8,689 nucleotides of DNA from Verrucomicrobiota bacterium (GTDB lineage Bacteria; Verrucomicrobiota; Verrucomicrobiia; Verrucomicrobiales; DEV007), in NCBI GenBank assembly GCA_027618625.1, contig JAQCER010000086.1, forward strand, positions 1 to 8,689, written 5' to 3'. The position numbers and the translations under genes are program-made. The notes beneath the pieces were generated by a model. That model did no database searches. It saw only the letters and a list, made by a program, of their open reading frames with translations, and had not been told where the DNA came from. Numbering within the stretch: position 1 is the first letter of the stretch; each line of letters begins with the position of its first letter. Positions 1-7,208 of this stretch are shown here, one piece after another.

Positions 1-182
1 GAGTCATTCGCCTACACCTGCACGAATTTCCATAAGTACAAGTACAAACTATTGAAAACACGCCCTAGCACGATGGCTTCCCCATTGTCTCACTTTCGAG
101 GCTCAATCACACGGCTTCACGGCTCACTGCCTACGCTTGAAAGCACCATTTCTGTTCTGGACACCAACCAGGCTCGCTTCCG

Positions 183-1097
183 GTGGACGGCTGGTATGAT
201 GCCGTGAAGTGGTGCAACGCCCGCTCGGAGAAGTCAGGGCTGGATCCCGCATACTTTATCGATCGCAACCGCACGACTGAAGCAGTCTATCGAACCGGCA
301 AGCTGGAACTTTTAGCATCGAATGTGAATTGGGATGCCAATGGCTACCGATTGCCTACGGAATCTGAATGGGAGAAAGCGGCACGTGGCGGCCTGGACGG
401 AAAGCGGTTTCCCTGGGGCGATGAAGCCACTGGTTCCGACTGCAATTTCCTGGGTAGTGGCGATGCCTTTGAAGGCGCTGAGAATGCAACCACACCAGTG
501 GGATACTACAACGGCAACCAACTCCCCGCCGGCCCTGACAGAGCGAATGGCTACGGCCTGTACGACATGGCTGGAAACGTCTGGGAATGGTGCTGGGACT
601 GGTATTCTGATACGTCGTTCGAAGATCCTGGTGCAACGCTGCCAGATACCCGAGGCCTGCCCCAGGCTTTCAATGGTGATCGCGTCATGCGAAGTGGATC
701 GTGGAATTTCGCCGCTATCGATTCATCCGTCGCAGTGCGCCTCTGCCCGAGAGCAGACAGGGAAGCTCCGATCTACGGTCTACGGACCGCCCGCAGCGTC
801 GGCATCCAGAACTTCGCTTTTTCACCGCCATTTACCCTTGAGACTGGTGGAGCGGTGCCAGCGCCTTTTGCGATTACTTCGATTACAAGAACTGCAACAA
901 CCGTCATCCTCGAGTGGAATAGCGAAGAGGGTGAACTTTACGACGTGGAATATTCAGCCACTCCCGAGCGGGCCGAATCCTGGCAGACCGTTCTCTTTCA
1001 ACCAGTCGCGGCCACTGCCCCCACCAACTCGTTCACCGATCTCGAAATTGCGCGCCGCAACGCCCCGGTGCTTTTCTACCGCATCGTCAGGCGCTGA
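183..1097 (+). CDS. SUMF1/FGE-sulfatase domain protein, N-terminally truncated, with C-terminal beta-rich tail
   Basis: The 304-residue product carries the C-terminal two thirds of an SUMF1 (formylglycine-generating enzyme-like) domain. Visible blocks are WYDAVKWCNARSE (residues 4-16), YRLPTESEWEKAARGG (55-70), FPWGD (76-80), GLYDMAGNVWEW (125-136), RVMRSGSW (167-174) and the closing GLRTAR (199-204). Residues about 229-304 form a short beta-rich module ending LFYRIVRR, a tail typical of secreted verrucomicrobial proteins. Family members normally have about 100 more residues plus a signal peptide before WYDAV. Here an in-frame TGA at 138-140 closes the frame, and none of the three plus frames in 1-182 shows the missing part. 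The start is a GTG with no clear ribosome binding site. The catalytic cysteine pair of true FGE is absent after the RxGSW block, so sulfatase activation is unlikely. It could be a 5'-truncated pseudogene or an atypical short protein. The fold is secure; function is unknown. Confidence 0.72.
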   Translation: MDGWYDAVKWCNARSEKSGLDPAYFIDRNRTTEAVYRTGKLELLASNVNWDANGYRLPTESEWEKAARGGLDGKRFPWGDEATGSDCNFLGSGDAFEGAENATTPVGYYNGNQLPAGPDRANGYGLYDMAGNVWEWCWDWYSDTSFEDPGATLPDTRGLPQAFNGDRVMRSGSWNFAAIDSSVAVRLCPRADREAPIYGLRTARSVGIQNFAFSPPFTLETGGAVPAPFAITSITRTATTVILEWNSEEGELYDVEYSATPERAESWQTVLFQPVAATAPTNSFTDLEIARRNAPVLFYRIVRR

Positions 1098-1222
1098 GCG
1101 AAGCACAGATCAAAATGAAGTAAAACATGCTTTTTTTGATTGCGTTCGGGGCAAGAAAAACTGTGAGTCAAGATGCTTGCAAATCGTGACCTTTCCGCCA
1201 GACTCATCCGTCATAGTATAGG

Positions 1223-1945
1223 ATGAAGTTTGCCATTTTCGGAGATATTCACGCCAATCTGGAAGCACTGGAAACGGTGCTGGCAGATGCGTTAGAGCAA
1301 GGAGCCGACCATTACGCGTGTATTGGCGACATTGTCGGTTACAATGCGAACCCTCATGAGTGTATTTCACGTGTGCAGGGGCTCGATTGCCCGGTGGTGA
1401 AAGGCAACCACGATGAGGAAGCATCGCTATCCACTGAGATCATCGGGCTGAATCCGCTGGCGCAGGCGGCACTGGAATGGACGCGTGATCATTTGACTGA
1501 GGAAGACAAGCAATGGCTGCGCGACCTGCGAATGGTTCGGCAGGTCAAAGACTTTACGATTGTCCATGCGACGCTGGATTCTCCCGGGCACTGGCACTAC
1601 GTGATGAACAAGTTCGATGCGATGGCGAGCTTCAGCTACCAATACACGCAAGTTTGCTTTTATGGCCACACGCATACGCCGCGGATATATGTAAAGGATG
1701 ACAGCGTCACCCTTGAAGATGCCATGCGTGTCGACATTGCACCCGGACGGAAGTATTTTATCAACGTCGGCAGTGTCGGCCAGCCGCGCGATGGTGACCC
1801 GCGGGCCAGTTACGCACTCTACGACCACGACAACAAGACCGTAGAGATCCGCCGCCTCGATTACGACCGGGCAGAGACTCAGCGCAAAATTCGAAATGAC
1901 GGACTGCCAGAAGCGCTGGCTGCCCGCCTGGATTACGGCAAGTAG
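1223..1945 (+). CDS. Calcineurin-like metallophosphoesterase (YfcE/Metallophos_2 type)
   Basis: A 240-residue cytoplasmic-looking protein with a complete set of binuclear metallophosphoesterase motifs: GDIHAN (D8, H10), GDIVGYN (D36), GNHDE (N62, H63, D64), a histidine in IVHAT (H115), and GHTHTP (H149, H151). The C-terminal block NVGSVGQPRDGDPRASY (181-197) is characteristic of the small single-domain subgroup that also holds YfcE-like phosphodiesterases. Length matches that subgroup and no signal peptide or membrane segment is present. Family members hydrolyse phosphomonoesters or phosphodiesters with two metal ions; the substrate here cannot be read from sequence. The ATG start matches the family N-terminus exactly, although no Shine-Dalgarno sequence precedes it. 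The gene is followed after 12 bp by a glycosyltransferase, so the two are probably co-transcribed. A degenerate copy of the dyad seen in the pstS/porin region lies 20 bp upstream (1185-1202). Confidence 0.93.
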   Translation: MKFAIFGDIHANLEALETVLADALEQGADHYACIGDIVGYNANPHECISRVQGLDCPVVKGNHDEEASLSTEIIGLNPLAQAALEWTRDHLTEEDKQWLRDLRMVRQVKDFTIVHATLDSPGHWHYVMNKFDAMASFSYQYTQVCFYGHTHTPRIYVKDDSVTLEDAMRVDIAPGRKYFINVGSVGQPRDGDPRASYALYDHDNKTVEIRRLDYDRAETQRKIRNDGLPEALAARLDYGK

Positions 1946-1957
1946 GCCCACTCATCT

Positions 1958-2968
1958 GTGAACGTCGATCTTTTCAGAGCGACTTCGCTTTTGATCGTGA
2001 AGCCCAGCTCCCTTGGGGACGTGGTGCACACGATCCCCGCCGCCAGCCTCATCGCCAAGGCCTGCCCGCATTTGACAATCCGATGGCTGGTGAATCCGGA
2101 ATGGGCACCCCTCATCGAAGAATTGCCATGGCTCAATGCAACCATCCCATTTCCCCGCAGCCGATTCCGTGGCATGGGCGGACTACGGCGGTTTCTGAGC
2201 TGGCGCCGCGAATTCAGGGAGCTGCTGGGATCGCCGCCGGATGTCACCTTGGATTTCCAGGGTCTGCTGCGCAGCGGACTTGCCAGCCGCTGGAGCCAGG
2301 CTCCGGTTCGCATCGGTTTGTCGGACTCCAGAGAGGGTGCACGTTTTTTTCACAGCAAGGTCGTGACGGTCGACCCACAGGCGCACGCAGTTGACCGCTA
2401 CCTGAGCATGGTGTGTGCGCTTGGCATTGAAAATCCGCAGCAGCTGAGCTGGGAATTGCCCGCAGGCTCACCCATTCCTGACGAATGGCTGAGCCACACA
2501 TCCCCTGCTCAGGCAATCGTCCTGCATCCGTTTTCGCGCGGCGATGGAAAATCGCTCACTCGCGAGCAGATCTTTCGGTTCTGCGATGCCTGCGCCGGAG
2601 TTTCCGTGATTCTCGTTGGAATGGGTGAAGCGATCAACGGCCTGCCCTACAACACCATTGATCTCACGAACCGCACATCGCTCCCTCAACTGGTGTGGCT
2701 GATGCGCCAGGCTGGCTGGGTTGTGAGTGTGGATAGCGGACCAATGCACATCGCCGCCGCGGCGACGTCGCGCCTGCTCGGCATTCACACGTGGTCAGAT
2801 CCATGCAAGGTGGGCCCGTATCGGCCGGAGGCGTGGATCTACAAGGGCGGCCAGTTCTTTCATCGGCGTGAATGCCGACCCGAACTCCGCACCGCACGTT
2901 GTCCCATTGATGACTCGGCGGTGGACGAAATCGCAGCGTTCAGCCTCGCGAGGATCAAATCCCTCTAA
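1958..2968 (+). CDS. Glycosyltransferase family 9, WaaC-like (lipopolysaccharide heptosyltransferase type)
   Basis: The 336-residue protein has the two Rossmann-like halves of GT9/GT-B heptosyltransferases. The N-terminal motif KPSSLGDVVHTIPA (residues 15-28) matches the WaaC motif, with D21 at the position of the WaaC catalytic aspartate. DFQGLLRSGLASR (99-111) follows. HPFSRGDGKS (190-199) corresponds to the phosphate-contacting segment of WaaC with K198. SVDSGPMHIAAAA (257-269) is the ADP-sugar-binding D-x-G-x-x-H block, followed by PCKVGPYRP (282-290). Family members transfer heptose from ADP-heptose to the LPS inner core at the cytoplasmic face of the inner membrane; the actual sugar and acceptor here are inferred. 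The start is GTG, chosen because it sits shortly before the first conserved strand; no clear ribosome binding site is seen. It lies 12 bp after the metallophosphoesterase and ends 10 bp from the convergent phoU stop. Confidence 0.9.
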   Translation: MNVDLFRATSLLIVKPSSLGDVVHTIPAASLIAKACPHLTIRWLVNPEWAPLIEELPWLNATIPFPRSRFRGMGGLRRFLSWRREFRELLGSPPDVTLDFQGLLRSGLASRWSQAPVRIGLSDSREGARFFHSKVVTVDPQAHAVDRYLSMVCALGIENPQQLSWELPAGSPIPDEWLSHTSPAQAIVLHPFSRGDGKSLTREQIFRFCDACAGVSVILVGMGEAINGLPYNTIDLTNRTSLPQLVWLMRQAGWVVSVDSGPMHIAAAATSRLLGIHTWSDPCKVGPYRPEAWIYKGGQFFHRRECRPELRTARCPIDDSAVDEIAAFSLARIKSL

Positions 2969-2978
2969 AAGAGTGATC

Positions 2979-3671
2979 TCAAGAGACGTCCGGATGAGCA
3001 CGCCCGTGCCGGATGTCGACAGCGGATTCCGAATAGACCGCATCCTCTGCAATGTTCACGGCATAGTCACCGACGCGCTCCAGAAATCGAATGATGAAGA
3101 GCAGGTCTACATAATCTTTCGTATGAGAAGAATCCTCCTCAAGACGTTTGGTGATTTTCTTTGACAACTCCTTGTAGATGCGATCGATTTCCTCGTCACG
3201 GTCGTCGAAAGTAAGGGCACGCTTCACATCGCCCTTGGTGAATGCTTCCAGCGAGTCGCGGACGGCACCAGAAACAAGATCAAACAAGAGCTGCAGCGAA
3301 GCCGTCTCAGGGATTTCCGCATTACCAGCAATCTTGCGCCCCCTCTTGGCGATGTTGGATGCCTGATCGGAAAGGCGCTCCAGATTTTGCGACACCTTCA
3401 TTGTCGAAACCACGCGGCGCAGGTTTCTGGCAACCGGGCTATACTTCGCGATGATCATCATGCCCTCGTGATCAATCTCGATCTCCAGTTTATCGACGTC
3501 TTCGTCCTCAACGATGGCGCGGTTACACAACTCAACATCGCGATTGATGAGGCCATTCACTGCATTGCGAAGGTTCTCCTGTGCTCGGCTCCCCATGGTG
3601 AGCACATCTGCCCTGAGCTTCTGCAGGTCAGCTTCGAACTGCCTTAAGATATGATGTGATCCATCTGTCAT
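2979..3671 (-). CDS. phoU: Phosphate signalling complex protein PhoU
   Basis: A 230-residue all-helical protein made of two PhoU repeats. The first contains VEDEDVDKLE (residues 54-63) and LERLSDQASNIAKRG (97-111). The second contains FDDRDEEIDRIY (155-166) and LERVGDYAVNIAED (197-210). These are the metal-cluster and E-R-x-x-D-x-x-x-N elements of the family. PhoU couples the Pst transporter to the PhoR kinase, repressing the Pho response when phosphate is plentiful, and acts at the cytoplasmic side of the membrane. It is the last gene of the pst operon, 30 bp after pstB. The ATG at 3671 is preferred because MTDGSHHILRQFEADL fits the usual PhoU N-terminus; an in-frame TTG at 3689 would add six residues (MRNSNS). 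The stop is 10 bp from the convergent glycosyltransferase stop and no convincing terminator is visible there. Confidence 0.95.
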   Translation of the reverse strand: MTDGSHHILRQFEADLQKLRADVLTMGSRAQENLRNAVNGLINRDVELCNRAIVEDEDVDKLEIEIDHEGMMIIAKYSPVARNLRRVVSTMKVSQNLERLSDQASNIAKRGRKIAGNAEIPETASLQLLFDLVSGAVRDSLEAFTKGDVKRALTFDDRDEEIDRIYKELSKKITKRLEEDSSHTKDYVDLLFIIRFLERVGDYAVNIAEDAVYSESAVDIRHGRAHPDVS

Positions 3672-3701
3672 ACTGTTACTGTTGCGCAAGTGTTCAATTA
3701 A

Positions 3702-4484
3702 TCAACCGTAGCGCCCCTCAATATACATGGCCGTCTGCTCATTTTTTGGGTTCATGAAGAGCTCCATGGTTGGGGCGTGTTCTTTGATCTCCCCGAGATA
3801 CATGTAGATGCACTCGTCACTTGCACGTCGCGCTTGCGCCATGTTGTGGGTTACAATGACGATTGTATACCTGTCCTTGAGGTCAGAGATCAATTCTTCG
3901 ATCCGCTCGATCCCGTCCGCGTCGAGCGCCGAACAGGGCTCGTCCATGAGGATGATGTCCGGTTTGAGCGGCAACAGGCGGGCGATGCAGAGTTTCTGCT
4001 GTTGTTCAAGGGTGAGCGTGGTTGCCTTCCGCTTGAGGTTGTCCTTCAGTTCGTTCCATAGGGAAACTTCGGTCAGGGCAGATTCAATAAGTTCCTCCCT
4101 TCGGGAAGCGGGGAGGTCACTACGGCGGCTGTGACTCCTGACACCGAAGAGGATGTTCTTCTCGATGGAGATCGGAAGCGGATTGGGTCTCTGGAAGACC
4201 ATTCCCACGCTCTTACGCAGTTCAGCAAGAGCTACCGCTTCCGTGTAAATGTTCTCCCCCAGAATCTGCACTTCTCCTTTCGTGGTTACGTTGCCGTAAC
4301 GTTCGTTGATGCGGTTGAAACACCGGAGAAGCGTCGTCTTGCCGCAACCCGATGGACCGATCAGGGAGGTGATGATGTTAGGCTTAATGTCCACGGAGAC
4401 ATCGTAGAGCGCCTGAAAATTCCCATACCACAGGCTGAGATTACGCGTGCGGATGCTGAGTTCGTCGGTTTCGGTGTCACTCAT
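3702..4484 (-). CDS. pstB: Phosphate ABC transporter ATP-binding protein PstB (copy with degenerate ABC signature; PstB1)
   Basis: A 260-residue ABC ATPase of the PstB family. Walker A is GPSGCGKT (43-50). The Q-loop is MVFQRPNPLP with Q98. Walker B is IILMDE (177-182), followed by the PstB hallmark PCSALD, and the H-loop is VTHNMAQA with H213. The C-terminus (ELFMNPKNEQTAMYIEGRYG) is typical of PstB. The ABC signature, normally LSGGQQQRLCIAR, reads LTLEQQQKLCIAR (157-169), so both signature glycines and the serine are lost while the surrounding residues are conserved. Several codons differ, so a single sequencing error cannot explain it. The gene follows a second, differently degenerate pstB-like gene after only 6 bp. 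It should bind and hydrolyse ATP on the cytoplasmic side of PstC/PstA, probably with the signature supplied by its neighbour. No Shine-Dalgarno sequence at useful distance. Confidence 0.95.
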   Translation of the reverse strand: MSDTETDELSIRTRNLSLWYGNFQALYDVSVDIKPNIITSLIGPSGCGKTTLLRCFNRINERYGNVTTKGEVQILGENIYTEAVALAELRKSVGMVFQRPNPLPISIEKNILFGVRSHSRRSDLPASRREELIESALTEVSLWNELKDNLKRKATTLTLEQQQKLCIARLLPLKPDIILMDEPCSALDADGIERIEELISDLKDRYTIVIVTHNMAQARRASDECIYMYLGEIKEHAPTMELFMNPKNEQTAMYIEGRYG

Positions 4485-4490
4485 CGATTT

Positions 4491-5246
4491 TTAACCGAAA
4501 TCTCCATTAAGGTACCTTCCGGTGATCTCCTTTTCCGGGTTGTTGAACATTTTTTCTGTCTCGCCCCACTCCACCAGTTGAGAAGCATTCAGAAATGCCA
4601 CATGGCTGGCGAGCCGGCGTGCCTGTTGCGTAAGATTGGTTACCAGAACGATCGTCATCTGCTCCTTCAACTGAACCAGAATGTCCTCGATCTTCATTGT
4701 AGTCACGGGATCGATCGCGATCGAGAACTCGTCCAGGCAAAGGATCTCTGGCTGGTGGGCGAGCGCCCGGGCAAGGGTGAGGCGCTGTTGCTGCCCACCG
4801 GAAAGCTTTGTGCCAAGCGTGTCCAGTCGGTCTTTCACCTCATCCCACAGCACAGACTGCTTCAGACACTGCTCCACAAGTTCGTCAAGAGTATCCTTAT
4901 CGTGAATCCCTGCGCGGCGAGGGGCGTAGGCAACGTTTTCGTAAACCGTCAGTGGGAGGCCCACTGGCAATGGGAAAACCATCCCGATGCGACGACGCAG
5001 GTGGTTGACGTTGCGTATGCTCCTGACATTCGTGCCGTCAATGGAAACTTCGCCAGTTGTGCGGGTTCCCGTGATCAGATCGAGCGTTCGATTGATCGTC
5101 TTAAGCAGAGTCGTTTTGCCGGAATTCGCCGGTCCCACGATTCCAAAGATCTCGTTCTTCCGAATCTTCATGGTGACCTCATCGACGGCTTTGTGTGAGC
5201 CGTAGTAGACCGAGAGGTCCAGAAAATTGATATGGGTAGTCGTCAT
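4491..5246 (-). CDS. PstB-like phosphate ABC transporter ATPase with intact LSGGQ but missing Q-loop Gln and H-loop His (PstB2)
   Basis: A 251-residue ABC ATPase in the pst operon, between pstA (9 bp away) and pstB (6 bp away). Walker A is GPANSGKT (38-45). The signature is a canonical LSGGQQQRLTLARAL (148-162). Walker B is ILCLDE (168-173) with D172 and E173 kept, but the next residue is F instead of P and the D-loop reads SIAIDP. The Q-loop, FQKPNPFP in typical PstB, reads FPLPVGLP so the glutamine is P92. The switch histidine, normally in VTHN, is N204 in VTNLTQQA. The C-terminus (FNNPEKEITGRYLNGDFG) keeps the PstB style. Loss of Q and H predicts weak or no hydrolysis at its own Walker site, while its signature could complete the site of the neighbouring PstB. 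The likely role is the regulatory half of a PstB heterodimer. Homodimer function with slow turnover is the alternative. Confidence 0.93.
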   Translation of the reverse strand: MTTTHINFLDLSVYYGSHKAVDEVTMKIRKNEIFGIVGPANSGKTTLLKTINRTLDLITGTRTTGEVSIDGTNVRSIRNVNHLRRRIGMVFPLPVGLPLTVYENVAYAPRRAGIHDKDTLDELVEQCLKQSVLWDEVKDRLDTLGTKLSGGQQQRLTLARALAHQPEILCLDEFSIAIDPVTTMKIEDILVQLKEQMTIVLVTNLTQQARRLASHVAFLNASQLVEWGETEKMFNNPEKEITGRYLNGDFG

Positions 5247-5255
5247 CGGTCAGGC

Positions 5256-6191
5256 TTACCACTTCTTGCGTGAACGCAGATACATGCGCAGCACAATGGA
5301 GAAACTGTTTAGAATGAAAATCAACCCAATGAGAACGGCAGCTGTTCCGTATTTCATCGCTTCCGGCACATCGTTCAGCTTATCGGCTACCACCTTTAAG
5401 TGATAGGAAAGCGCCATGAATTTATCGCCAAGGTAGTAGGGCATCAGTTTGTCTCCGAGCGAATCCGCCATGAACGGGATGGATGCGGCAGCGCCGGTGA
5501 AGAGGATGGGAGCCGTTTCACCGGCCGCACGGGACACTTCGAGGATGACTCCGGTAAGAATTCCCGAGATGGAGTTGGGGAGCACGATAGTCCGGATGGT
5601 CTGCCACTTCGTAGCCCCCATATTCCAGCACGCCTGTCTGAATGCCATCGGCACAGCAGACAGTGCCTCGCGGGTCGAAGTGATGAGCACTGGAATCGTC
5701 ATGACAGCGATCGTGCATGACGCTGCCAGCAGCGACTCACCCATCCCGAACGTGAGCACGAATGCACCAACTCCGAACAGCGCATGAACAATCGAGGGAA
5801 CGCCCGCGAGACTGGTCACTGCCATATTGATCACCCGGGTGAACCAGTTGTCTGGCGCGTATTCATTGAGGTAGATCCCGGACATAATCCCAATCGGCGC
5901 ACAGATGCACAACGACACCAGCACCAGGAAAAACGTTCCAATCAGGGGCGGCCAGATTCCGCCACCGGTTCCACCGCCTTCAGGCACGCCCCAGAGGAAG
6001 TCCAGCCCCAGGACGGGAGCGGCCTTGAAAAAGATGTAGGTGATAATGGACAACACCGGCACGATGAGACAGAGCGCAGCTACAAGCATCAGCTTCTTGG
6101 CAATGCCCTCGACGAGCACCTTCCGCTGCTCGATCGGTCCGGCGGCAAATCTCGATTGGGCCAGTTGCGTAGTATTGGCAACTTCAGGCAT
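5256..6191 (-). CDS. pstA: Phosphate ABC transporter permease PstA
   Basis: A 311-residue integral membrane protein with about six hydrophobic segments (roughly 33-55, 82-108, 121-148, 150-172, 208-229 and 282-304). The cytoplasmic EAA-type coupling loop is FRQACWNMGATKWQTIRTIV (184-203). It is followed by the Pst-specific SRAAGETAPIL (220-230), whose charged residues correspond to those needed for phosphate passage in the family. PstA pairs with PstC to form the inner-membrane channel and contacts the ATPases through the EAA loop. Its ATG lies inside the end of pstC, with an 8-bp overlap reading ATGCCTGA, which suggests translational coupling. It is the only gene in the operon with a good Shine-Dalgarno sequence: AAAGGAG ends nine bases before the ATG. 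Next gene (PstB2) starts 9 bp after the stop. Confidence 0.97.
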   Translation of the reverse strand: MPEVANTTQLAQSRFAAGPIEQRKVLVEGIAKKLMLVAALCLIVPVLSIITYIFFKAAPVLGLDFLWGVPEGGGTGGGIWPPLIGTFFLVLVSLCICAPIGIMSGIYLNEYAPDNWFTRVINMAVTSLAGVPSIVHALFGVGAFVLTFGMGESLLAASCTIAVMTIPVLITSTREALSAVPMAFRQACWNMGATKWQTIRTIVLPNSISGILTGVILEVSRAAGETAPILFTGAAASIPFMADSLGDKLMPYYLGDKFMALSYHLKVVADKLNDVPEAMKYGTAAVLIGLIFILNSFSIVLRMYLRSRKKW

Positions 6192-7134
6192 TCTTCTGGT
6201 CTCCTTTCACTCCCTTGACGATGATGTCTGAGGTTACATTGATGACGACACTAAATACCAGCAGCACGATGCCAATGACGAAAAGCATTCTGTAGTGGTC
6301 TCCGCCGTGAACACTGTCCGGCAATTCTGATACGATGGTAGCGGTAAGTGTGCGTACCTTGTCGAGCAGGATGGCCGGATTTGCAAAATTCTCCGGGATC
6401 ACCATGCCATTGCCCGTTGCCATAAGCACCGCCATCGTTTCCCCGACAGCACGACCGACTCCGAGCATACAGGCTGCAAGCAGGCCATTCTTGGCAGCAG
6501 GGAAAAGCACTTTATAGACGATCTGCCATTTGCTTGCCCCCAAAGCCAGCGCGGCTTCCCGGTAGGTATCCGGGACTGCCCTCAGGGCATCCTCAGAGAT
6601 GGATACGATCATCGGCACCGCCATAAAGGCGACGACGATCGAGCCATTGAGCAAGTTCACGCCGACAGCGACACCGAATACGTCTTGAATAATCGGATTG
6701 AGCACTACCAGCCCGATGAATCCCCAAACGATGGAAGGAATCGCAGCGAGAAGCTCAATGAGAACTTTGAAGGACTCTTTGACTTTCCCTGTAGCGAACT
6801 CAGAGATGTAGACCGCAGCCCCCAGGCCAAGAGGCACCGCGATCACCATGCTGACAATGGTTACCGAGATCGTTCCATACATCATGGACATCGCACCATA
6901 GGAGGCCTTGTTCCCTTCAGCAGGAACGGGAACCCAGTCATTGGTGAAGAAGAACTCCCCCCAATTCACCCTCGGGAGGATCGGCCAGGCCTCCCGAAAA
7001 ATGAAGAAGAAGATCGCCGCGACAAATACGATCGAACTCCAGCCGCTTGCGTAGATGAGGGCACGGATGAGGGGCTCGGCACCATCGAGAAATTTGGCGC
7101 CGAGCCCTCGGAGAGATGTCTTTTTTGTAGCCAT
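6184..7134 (-). CDS. pstC: Phosphate ABC transporter permease PstC
   Basis: A 316-residue inner-membrane permease. Hydrophobic segments lie near 33-47, 83-109, 122-147, 160-179, 216-238 and 282-305, with a periplasmic stretch after the first containing NWGEFFFTNDWVP (57-69), a PstC-specific element. The EAA loop YREAALALGASKWQIVYKVL (191-210) contacts the ATPase, and RAVGETMAVLMATGN (228-242) is the Pst signature in the channel. The long periplasmic loop 243-280 (NFANPAILLDKVRTLTATIV) is also typical. PstC and PstA together form the phosphate pathway fed by PstS. The gene lies 74 bp after pstS and overlaps pstA by 8 bp. No Shine-Dalgarno sequence precedes the ATG (upstream bases are AACTTCCCG), so initiation is probably SD-independent. 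Confidence 0.97.
   Translation of the reverse strand: MATKKTSLRGLGAKFLDGAEPLIRALIYASGWSSIVFVAAIFFFIFREAWPILPRVNWGEFFFTNDWVPVPAEGNKASYGAMSMMYGTISVTIVSMVIAVPLGLGAAVYISEFATGKVKESFKVLIELLAAIPSIVWGFIGLVVLNPIIQDVFGVAVGVNLLNGSIVVAFMAVPMIVSISEDALRAVPDTYREAALALGASKWQIVYKVLFPAAKNGLLAACMLGVGRAVGETMAVLMATGNGMVIPENFANPAILLDKVRTLTATIVSELPDSVHGGDHYRMLFVIGIVLLVFSVVINVTSDIIVKGVKGDQKNA
6198..6206 (-). promoter_or_regulatory. Shine-Dalgarno sequence of pstA
   Basis: Read on the minus strand, AAAGGAG lies inside the 3' end of pstC with nine bases (ACCAGAAGA) between it and the pstA ATG. It stands out because the other starts in the window lack such a site. It supports the ATG at 6191 and reinitiation at the overlapping pstC stop. 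Confidence 0.6.
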
Positions 7135-7208
7135 CGGGAAGTTGGAAGGCTTACTTCAATGGTTTGAGCCTCTCGGGTCAAGCCTGAACTGTCAAGACTT
7201 CACCCACT

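Noticed and set aside
1131..1160. Possible terminator between the SUMF1 gene and the metallophosphoesterase
   Set aside because: TTGC/GCAA with flanking T and A runs can pair, but the stem is weak, interrupted and AT-rich, and on the plus strand the T run precedes the hairpin.
334..1221. Plus-strand 295-codon open frame overlapping the SUMF1 gene
   Set aside because: It lies in another frame of a gene with clear SUMF1 motifs, and its translation is rich in S, R, T and P without conserved blocks.
2960..3000. Bidirectional terminator between the glycosyltransferase and phoU
   Set aside because: Only 4-bp stems such as CTCT-AAA-AGAG are present, with no T tract. No intrinsic terminator can be supported.
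4131..5198. Long plus-strand open frame of 355 codons opposite the two pstB genes
   Set aside because: It is antisense to two well-supported ATPase genes, and its translation has no domain-like pattern. It is a by-product of codon use on the other strand.
7135..7208. Internal promoter or attenuating hairpin between pstS and pstC
   Set aside because: Read on the minus strand there is a good -35-like TTGACA, but no -10-like hexamer 16-18 bp later. The GGCTT/AAGCC stem is only 5 bp with a long loop.
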